From positions 1 through 16,857 of the forward strand of contig CAZRNB010000063.1 in NCBI GenBank assembly GCA_964601355.1: a stretch of DNA of 16,857 bases, written 5' to 3'. This DNA is from CAZRNB01 sp964601355. GTDB taxonomy: Bacteria; Planctomycetota; Phycisphaerae; Sedimentisphaerales; Anaerobacaceae. Positions 12,175 to 16,857 of the stretch are shown one piece after another (the stretch's first letter is position 1; each line of letters opens with the position of its first letter). Under the pieces are notes generated by a model. It worked only from the letters and a program-made list of their open reading frames with translations, had not been told where the DNA came from and ran no database searches. Both the position numbers and the translations under genes were made by a program.

Positions 12175-14649
12175 TTATTTCCCCATTCCGAGCCAGCCGG
12201 AAATAATGGGGCCAAACTTCACAACCACGCCCGAAAAAACCACGCTGACCATGCACATCAGCTTAATGAGAATGTTCAAGCCTGGGCCCGATGTATCCTT
12301 AAATGGGTCGCCTACGGTATCGCCGATGACAGCAGCCTTGTGAGCAGGTGAGCCTTTGCCGCCATGAGCGCCTTTCTCGATATACTTTTTCGCGTTGTCC
12401 CACGCACCGCCAGCGTTATTCAAAGATACAGCTACCACAAATCCTCCCGCGGTACTGCCTGCCAGCAAGCCCATTACGCCTTCCACTCCCAAGAGCAATC
12501 CTGTCGCTACCGGCACGACAATTGCCATCAATGCAGGCACTATCATTTCCCGCTGTGCGCCGGCAGTTGAAATCGCCACGCATCTGGCATAGTCTGGCTT
12601 GTCTGTACCAGCCATAATGCCGGGCTTTTCTTTGAACTGTCTGCGAACCTCGTTGACCATCCTGCCAGCTGCACGGCCGACCGCCTTCATCGCCATTGCC
12701 GCAAACACGAACGCCATCATGCACCCAAGAAACAATCCTACAATGAGCTTGGGATTCATTATATTCAAGGCGTACGCATTAACAAAATCGGTAAAAGATG
12801 CGGCCTTTACATTCACCAATGTTGGTATTGTCTCGGAAACAGCCGCAGCTTTGGCCTTTAATGCTTCGAAACCTGCCTGCACTTTATCTGTAAGCTCTCC
12901 GCCGTAAAATACGGTATTGGCGACCTGGTAGATGCCATCAACGGATTGATTAGCGAGCCTGGCAATCCAGATACGCACCTCTTCGATATACGCCGCCAAA
13001 AGCGCCAGAGCAGTTAATGCAGCCGAGCCGATTGCAAATCCTTTACCCGTTGCGGCGGTTGTATTACCAAGAGAATCAAGGGCATCGGTCCTCTTTCGTA
13101 CTTCAGGCCCCAGGTGGCTCATTTCAGCATTTCCGCCGGCGTTATCCGCGATTGGCCCATAAGCATCGGTCGCAAGCGTTATACCCAAAGTCGATAGCAT
13201 ACCAACGGCGGCAAAGCCGATACCATATAGTCCCATCGCCATATTACTGAAGCCGCCGGCTAAACCGTAAGCGAACAAAATTGCGGCAGAAACAGTGAGA
13301 ACAGGCAAACCTGAAGAAAGCATTCCTGTAGCAAAACCATCAATAAGGGTAGTACCTGCTCCCATCGGTGCCTGGTCTGCAATACCTCTGGTCGGTGCAT
13401 AAGTGTCGGATGTGTAATATTCGGTAAATAGGCCAATCATTACACCGCCAATAAGGCCCGAAACCACCGACCCGAATATTCCCCAGCTAATCCAGCCCAT
13501 TTGCACCAGGGCCATAACCGCAAACAAAATCAGCACGGGACTGCTTATCGTTCCCAGGCGCAGTGCACGCAGGAGGTTCTTCTGGGAAGCATCTTCCTTG
13601 CAGCGAACAAAGAAGATGCCGAGAATCGAAAGCAGCGTCCCGATGCCCGCTACAATCATCGGTGCGAGAACCGCCTTGAGCGGGTCCATCCCATATTTTT
13701 CCAGAGTGCTTATTGAAAGTGCCGCTCCAAGTGCGGCGGTTGCCAGAATCGAACCGCAATAACTCTCATAGAGGTCCGCTCCCATTCCCGCAACGTCGCC
13801 GACGTTATCGCCGACGTTATCGGCAATTGTCGCCGGGTTTCGTGGGTCGTCTTCAGGAATGCCTGCTTCGACCTTACCAACGAGGTCAGCCCCGACGTCG
13901 GCTGCCTTTGTGAATATTCCGCCGCCGACACGGGCAAATAACGCCTGAGTTGAAGCACCCATGCCGAACGTAATCATTGTCGTGGTTATTTCAGCCAGCC
14001 TTGTCGCAGGATCCATACCCGGGTGAACAAGCGTGATGCCGAAAAGTGACAGACCATTTTTCATGTGCTCTGCTGTATAGACCAGCTTATCGAGTATCAA
14101 ATACCATAAAGATATGTCGAGCAGACCAAATCCAACAACAACCAGTCCCATTACCGAGCCTGAACGAAACGCAACCTGTAATGCTCTATTAAGGCTGACC
14201 GTTGCGCCTTGTGCGGTTCTGCTGGAGGCGCTAGTGGCAGTCTTCATCCCCAAGAAGCCGCACAGGCCGCTAAAGAAACCACCGGTCAGGAATGCCACAG
14301 GCACGAATGGATTTTGGATACCAAAGTATGCAAGCACCGCGAAAATAATACTCAGGAGAATAAATATCAATGCCACGACCCGGTACTGTCTGAACAGATA
14401 CGCATAAGCACCCTCGCGTACGTAGGATGCTATGCTCTCCATCGTCTCATTGCCCTTGGGTGAATTGATCATCTGCTTGTAGAAGATGTAGGCAAAGACC
14501 AAAGCTGTCAGCGAAGATAAGGGTGCAATCCACCAGCTTAGCGGCGTGCCGGTTATTTGAGCGGCCGAAGCCTGCTCCGCGGCTGCCGCTGGACCAACGA
14601 AACAGAACACTAATACCATGCCCCAAACCAAATTGCTAATAGTCTTCAC
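12175..14649 (-). CDS. hppA: Membrane-bound ion-translocating pyrophosphatase (K+-dependent type)
   Basis: Integral membrane pump that hydrolyses pyrophosphate and exports H+ or Na+. The 824-residue length and about 16 hydrophobic segments fit the family. The Mg-PPi binding loops are clear: DVGADLVGKVEAG at 251-263 with DNVGDNVGD at 277-285, DAYGPIADNAGGN at 495-507, and DNAKKYIEKG with GDTVGDPFKDTSGP at 751-789. In GNTTAATGKG (528-537) Ala532 stands where K+-independent enzymes have Lys, so it is predicted K+-dependent. Whether Na+ or H+ is moved cannot be decided here. The start is GTG 14649, with AAAGGAG 8 nt upstream; the nearby ATG is out of frame. The first 25 residues resemble a signal-anchor. 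It is divergent from the potassium uptake genes and followed by terminator copy B. Confidence 0.96.
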   Translation of the reverse strand: MKTISNLVWGMVLVFCFVGPAAAAEQASAAQITGTPLSWWIAPLSSLTALVFAYIFYKQMINSPKGNETMESIASYVREGAYAYLFRQYRVVALIFILLSIIFAVLAYFGIQNPFVPVAFLTGGFFSGLCGFLGMKTATSASSRTAQGATVSLNRALQVAFRSGSVMGLVVVGFGLLDISLWYLILDKLVYTAEHMKNGLSLFGITLVHPGMDPATRLAEITTTMITFGMGASTQALFARVGGGIFTKAADVGADLVGKVEAGIPEDDPRNPATIADNVGDNVGDVAGMGADLYESYCGSILATAALGAALSISTLEKYGMDPLKAVLAPMIVAGIGTLLSILGIFFVRCKEDASQKNLLRALRLGTISSPVLILFAVMALVQMGWISWGIFGSVVSGLIGGVMIGLFTEYYTSDTYAPTRGIADQAPMGAGTTLIDGFATGMLSSGLPVLTVSAAILFAYGLAGGFSNMAMGLYGIGFAAVGMLSTLGITLATDAYGPIADNAGGNAEMSHLGPEVRKRTDALDSLGNTTAATGKGFAIGSAALTALALLAAYIEEVRIWIARLANQSVDGIYQVANTVFYGGELTDKVQAGFEALKAKAAAVSETIPTLVNVKAASFTDFVNAYALNIMNPKLIVGLFLGCMMAFVFAAMAMKAVGRAAGRMVNEVRRQFKEKPGIMAGTDKPDYARCVAISTAGAQREMIVPALMAIVVPVATGLLLGVEGVMGLLAGSTAGGFVVAVSLNNAGGAWDNAKKYIEKGAHGGKGSPAHKAAVIGDTVGDPFKDTSGPGLNILIKLMCMVSVVFSGVVVKFGPIISGWLGMGK

Positions 14650-14716
14650 GTTTCATGCTCCTTTCGAAATAAACTATATCCTTCCTAAGAATCCAACATC
14701 CTAAATAAAAAAATAC

Positions 14717-14744
14717 AGTTTAATCGATGAAGATATATATGCAA
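14717..14744 (-). promoter_or_regulatory. Candidate hppA promoter
   Basis: On the minus strand TTGCAT (complement of 14739-14744) and TAAACT (complement of 14717-14722) are 16 bases apart, predicting a leader of about 60 nt before the GTG start. Moderate match only. Confidence 0.35.
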
Positions 14745-14761
14745 CAATTTTATGGCAAAAA

Positions 14762-14848
14762 ATGAAAAGAAGGTATGAATCACTATTCGTGGTTATCCTT
14801 ATATTTTTTATAACCGCTCAGACTGACGCAATACTCCCAGACTATTAG
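14762..14848 (+). CDS. Possible 28-residue membrane or secreted micropeptide
   Basis: An ATG frame encodes a positively charged start (MKRRYES), a hydrophobic stretch (LFVVILIFFITA) and a short tail ending DAILPDY. This is the shape of a small membrane peptide or signal sequence. There is no clear ribosome site before the ATG and no recognised family, so chance is possible. It lies in the gap between hppA and the riboswitch promoter. A weak hairpin GGTTAT/ATAACC at 14791-14815 falls within it. Confidence 0.2.
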   Translation: MKRRYESLFVVILIFFITAQTDAILPDY

Positions 14849-14890
14849 GAAAACTGAAGATAGTTATAAGCAAAAAAAGCTACAAAAGGC

Positions 14891-14919
14891 TTGGCCACCC
14901 ATAAATTTCATCGTATAAT
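14891..14919 (+). promoter_or_regulatory. Promoter of the riboswitch-trkH transcript
   Basis: TTGGCC at 14891-14896 and a perfect TATAAT at 14914-14919 are separated by 17 bases. Transcription would begin near 14926, about 20 nt before the riboswitch aptamer. Confidence 0.6.
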
Positions 14920-14943
14920 ATTCACATAATAAAAACTTATTGT

Positions 14944-15074
14944 AGCCGAAGTTCACGCAGAAAGCGTGAATACGGGGGACCCGAATATCGGGGCGAATTC
15001 CTTCAAAGGGATAGGGTACTTTCAAACCCAAGCCCGTCAGCTAACCTCGTAGGCGTTTGAAAGGGCAATGGCTG
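14944..15074 (+). ncRNA. Cyclic di-AMP riboswitch (ydaO/yuaA class)
   Basis: The leader carries the conserved 3' core of the ydaO/yuaA aptamer: CCCGTCAGCTAACCTCGTAG at 15033-15052, followed by GCG. The 5' part also fits: GCCGAA at 14945, a hairpin TTCACGC/GCGTGAA at 14952-14970, a CGGGGGA box near 14973, and GGGATAGGGTACTTTC near 15008. An outer P1-like helix can form from TAGCC (14944-14948) and GGCTG (15070-15074). This class binds c-di-AMP and usually turns genes off when the messenger is abundant. Its position before a potassium uptake gene matches known ydaO regulons. Confidence 0.9.
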
Positions 15075-15082
15075 AAATACGA

Positions 15083-15107
15083 AACTGCCGCCCTGGCAGT
15101 TTTTTTA
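15083..15107 (+). terminator. Riboswitch-linked intrinsic terminator
   Basis: AACTGCC (15083-15089) and GGCAGTT (15095-15101) form a 7-bp stem with a 5-nt loop, followed by a T-run to 15106. It lies 9 nt after the aptamer and before trkH, the expected expression platform for ligand-induced termination. Confidence 0.8.
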
Positions 15108-15137
15108 TTTCCCTCTGCCCGGAAAGGCAAAGGGAAA
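15108..15137 (+). promoter_or_regulatory. Possible ribosome-site hairpin before trkH
   Basis: TTTCCCT (15108-15114) is the reverse complement of AGGGAAA (15131-15137), and GCC/GGC can pair further in. The right arm holds the likely ribosome site of trkH (AGGGA, ATG at 15139), so read-through transcripts could have the site masked. Confidence 0.4.
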
Positions 15138-15138
15138 T

Positions 15139-16491
15139 ATGAAGCCCCTTTGGAAGTTTTTCAAATTCGTCACTACGCACCAGCTCCTTGTATCCGGGTA
15201 CCTGTTGGTTACCCTGATTGGAGCTATTTTACTATCGCTTCCCATTTCATCTGCAAAAGGACAGCACCAGCGTTTCATTGATGCCCTGTTCGTAGCTACA
15301 TCAGGCATAAGCACGACCGGCCTGACGGTTGTAGATATAGGCAGCTACTACAATACCTTCGGTCAAGTAGTCCTGCTTTGCATATTTCAAATTGGCGGCG
15401 TAGGCTATATGACGTTCATCGTCTTTCTCACATCTGTTCTCGGCATGAGATTATCGCTTATTGCCGGTGCGGTTGCGAAAGAATCTTTGTCCATCCCTAA
15501 CTACCGAATGCTCGGCAGGTTCTTCGTAATGGTTGTAACCTTTACTGCAATTTTCGAGCTTGCAGGCGGTATAATACTGACACTTTTCTGGGCAAAAGAG
15601 TTTCCTCTGCCAAAAGCAGCGTATCTGGGGATATTCCATTCAATTTCTGCATTCTGCACGGCTGGTTTCGGCCTTTTCCCGGATAGCCTGATGAAATACA
15701 GTAATAGTGCTGTCGTGAACTGTACCATTATAATCGTATCGGTGGCCGGCGGATTGGGCTTCATTGTGCTGCACGATTTGTACCTTTATTCACTTAAGGT
15801 GCTCAAAGGCACATACCCCAGAAGGCTCCTGGCGCACACCAAGATTGTCCTGACAGTATCCGCTGTAGTGATGCTGGCAGGGACGCTCATTGTTCTTGCC
15901 GCTGAGAAATGGCCAACAACGACTGGATTGGGAGGCAGAATTTGGGCGTCTGCATTTCAGGCGGTCTCGGCATCAACAACCGACGGTTATAACACAATCG
16001 ATATCGGCGCGATGAGTTCGGCCAGTCTAACCTTCCTAATGATTCTGATGTTTATAGGCGCTTCGCCTGGCGGTACAGGCGGTGGAGTAAAAACCTCAAC
16101 TTTGGGACTGGTCTTAACTTTCCTCTGGCTGCAATTGAGAGGCAGAGAGACACATGTCAATATGTTCAAGAGACAGATACCTATCGGCACGGTTCATAAG
16201 GCCTTCTGTGTTATCTGCTGGTTTGTAATAATCGGCGCAGCAGGTGTTCTCATATTAAGCATAACTGAGTCGGCCTCTTATTTGCAGATATGTTTCGAGA
16301 CTGCATCCGCCTTGGGAAATACAGGATTATCAACGGGAATAACATCAAGTTTGAGTGATATAGGTAAGGCTGTGCTGACAATCATCATGTTCCTGGGACG
16401 TGTTGGGCCGCTGACAGCGGGATTTTCACTCGTTGGAAAACTAAAACCTGTACGTTATGAATATGCTACGGAAGACATTTTTGTAGGTTAA
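15139..16491 (+). CDS. trkH: TrkH/KtrB family potassium uptake channel subunit
   Basis: Membrane subunit of a Trk/Ktr potassium uptake system, 450 residues. Four pore repeats are visible, each with the key filter glycine: TSGISTTGLT (54-63), SAFCTAGFGL (170-179), SASTTDGYNT (277-286) and TASALGNTGLSTG (388-400). The family block SPGGTGGGVKTST is at 309-320. The length is closer to KtrB than to long TrkH forms. Such channels need a cytoplasmic NAD/ATP-binding partner (TrkA/KtrA), which is not in the window. ATG 15139 follows AGGGA closely. Expression should be controlled by the c-di-AMP riboswitch and terminator upstream. There is no terminator between it and the kdp genes, so they may be one operon. 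Confidence 0.93.
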   Translation: MKPLWKFFKFVTTHQLLVSGYLLVTLIGAILLSLPISSAKGQHQRFIDALFVATSGISTTGLTVVDIGSYYNTFGQVVLLCIFQIGGVGYMTFIVFLTSVLGMRLSLIAGAVAKESLSIPNYRMLGRFFVMVVTFTAIFELAGGIILTLFWAKEFPLPKAAYLGIFHSISAFCTAGFGLFPDSLMKYSNSAVVNCTIIIVSVAGGLGFIVLHDLYLYSLKVLKGTYPRRLLAHTKIVLTVSAVVMLAGTLIVLAAEKWPTTTGLGGRIWASAFQAVSASTTDGYNTIDIGAMSSASLTFLMILMFIGASPGGTGGGVKTSTLGLVLTFLWLQLRGRETHVNMFKRQIPIGTVHKAFCVICWFVIIGAAGVLILSITESASYLQICFETASALGNTGLSTGITSSLSDIGKAVLTIIMFLGRVGPLTAGFSLVGKLKPVRYEYATEDIFVG

Positions 16492-16566
16492 AAAACATTC
16501 TAATTCAATTTTGTATGTAATTAGGGATAATGTCATAAAAACAACCATATCAAAGGAGTTTATATT

Positions 16567-16647
16567 ATGGATTTCTTATTGGTGGGAGTAATTTTAATAC
16601 TTGCTTGTCTATCGGCTGGATTTATAAATCTTTGCGATAGGATATAA
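16567..16647 (+). CDS. 26-residue membrane micropeptide upstream of kdpF
   Basis: A tiny gene encoding MDFLLVGVILILACLSAG then FINLCDRI, a single hydrophobic helix with a short tail. It has a strong ribosome site, AAAGGAG at 16552-16558, 8 nt before the ATG, so it is very probably translated. Similar unnamed peptides of the form MD-L--G--L-L--L-CD/E-L precede kdpF in other bacteria, from memory. Its stop is 11 nt before kdpF. It may be an accessory to the KdpFABC complex; its function is unknown. Confidence 0.65.
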   Translation: MDFLLVGVILILACLSAGFINLCDRI

Positions 16648-16658
16648 TAGGAGATGTT

Positions 16659-16748
16659 ATGGTTATTTATTGGATATGTGGCGTGGTTGCATTGCTCCTC
16701 TTTATTTATCTTTTTATATCGCTTCTTAAGCCAGAGAAGTTCTCATGA
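16659..16748 (+). CDS. kdpF: KdpF, small subunit of the K+-transporting ATPase
   Basis: Encodes 29 residues, MVIYWICGVVALLLFIYL then FISLLKPEKFS. This is the classic KdpF pattern of one membrane helix ending in LL-PEKF. KdpF stabilises the KdpFABC complex, a high-affinity ATP-driven potassium importer. AGGAG at 16649-16653 lies 5 nt before ATG 16659; the ATG at 16654 is in another frame. The stop overlaps the kdpA start (ATGA), the usual coupling. Confidence 0.88.
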   Translation: MVIYWICGVVALLLFIYLFISLLKPEKFS

Positions 16749-16857
16749 CTGGAAATAACATTGTTCAAAGCATTGCTTTTCTATCTGCCTTGATCCTTTT
16801 TGCCAAGCCTCTTGGCATATATATGGCGCGTATTTTTGAGGGCAAACCGGCCGGTTT
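16745..16857 (+). CDS. kdpA: KdpA, potassium channel-like subunit (5' part only)
   Basis: The first 37 codons of kdpA, cut by the window end. KdpA is the K+-binding and translocating membrane subunit of KdpFABC. The visible N-terminus, with a hydrophobic helix then FAKPLGIYMARIFEGK, is characteristic (KPLG-Y-A-V/IF-G). ATG 16745 overlaps the kdpF stop by 4 nt. The remaining kdpBC and any kdpDE sensor genes should lie beyond the window. Confidence 0.9.
   Translation, partial: MTGNNIVQSIAFLSALILFAKPLGIYMARIFEGKPAG

Noticed and set aside
12348..14463. Numerous plus-strand open frames opposite hppA
   Set aside because: They are antisense shadows of a strongly conserved membrane protein gene and show no family features.

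Overview
The window is a 16.9 kb piece of a bacterial chromosome of moderate GC, with standard bacterial genes, clear Shine-Dalgarno sites and sigma70-like promoters. It has many short palindromic and tandem repeats in intergenic DNA and at gene ends. That repeat style, a large membrane pyrophosphatase and a c-di-AMP riboswitch on potassium uptake suggest an anaerobe-like Gram-negative lineage. Planctomycetota/Phycisphaerae is my guess, held at low confidence because no rRNA or phylogenetic marker was compared.

Layout. 1-929: AT-rich, gene-free DNA with a small tandem repeat and a promoter candidate. 963-4463 (+): a three-gene restriction-modification operon made of a D12-class adenine methylase, a second DPPY methylase of another architecture, and a full-length FokI-like type IIS endonuclease. 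The genes overlap by 77 and 4 nt. 4629-5039 (+): an orphan MntA-type nucleotidyltransferase with its own strong promoter, a repeat-derived C-terminus and no HEPN partner. 5040-5290: palindromic repeats. 5291-6013 (-): YggS/PLPBP. 6026-6738: gene-free, but with a promoter and a strong plus-strand terminator that may bracket a small RNA of about 210 nt, followed by two palindromic repeats.

6739-10450 (-): an operon argS-yjbQ-MFS transporter. 10519-10585: a chain of hairpins ending rsfS (10593-11075, -). 11201-11822 (-): a HicA-like/HicB-like toxin-antitoxin pair with a good promoter about 200 nt upstream. A 66-bp element containing a hairpin terminator occurs twice, 997 bp apart, after hicB and after hppA.

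12175-14649 (-) is hppA, a membrane ion-pumping pyrophosphatase of the K+-dependent type. Divergent from it, 14891-16857 (+) carries a promoter, a c-di-AMP (ydaO/yuaA) riboswitch, an intrinsic terminator, a possible ribosome-site hairpin, a TrkH/KtrB potassium channel, two small membrane-protein genes (the second is kdpF) and the start of kdpA. This end of the window is a potassium-homeostasis locus: two uptake systems downstream of one second-messenger switch, next to a K+-requiring pump.

The most interesting observations are the FokI-like system with two separate, dissimilar methylases, the c-di-AMP control of a combined Trk/Kdp locus, the HicA-like protein without the usual catalytic histidine, the duplicated promoter-hairpin-terminator cassette, and the repeated invasion of reading frames (argS, rsfS, mntA, MFS) by small repeats.
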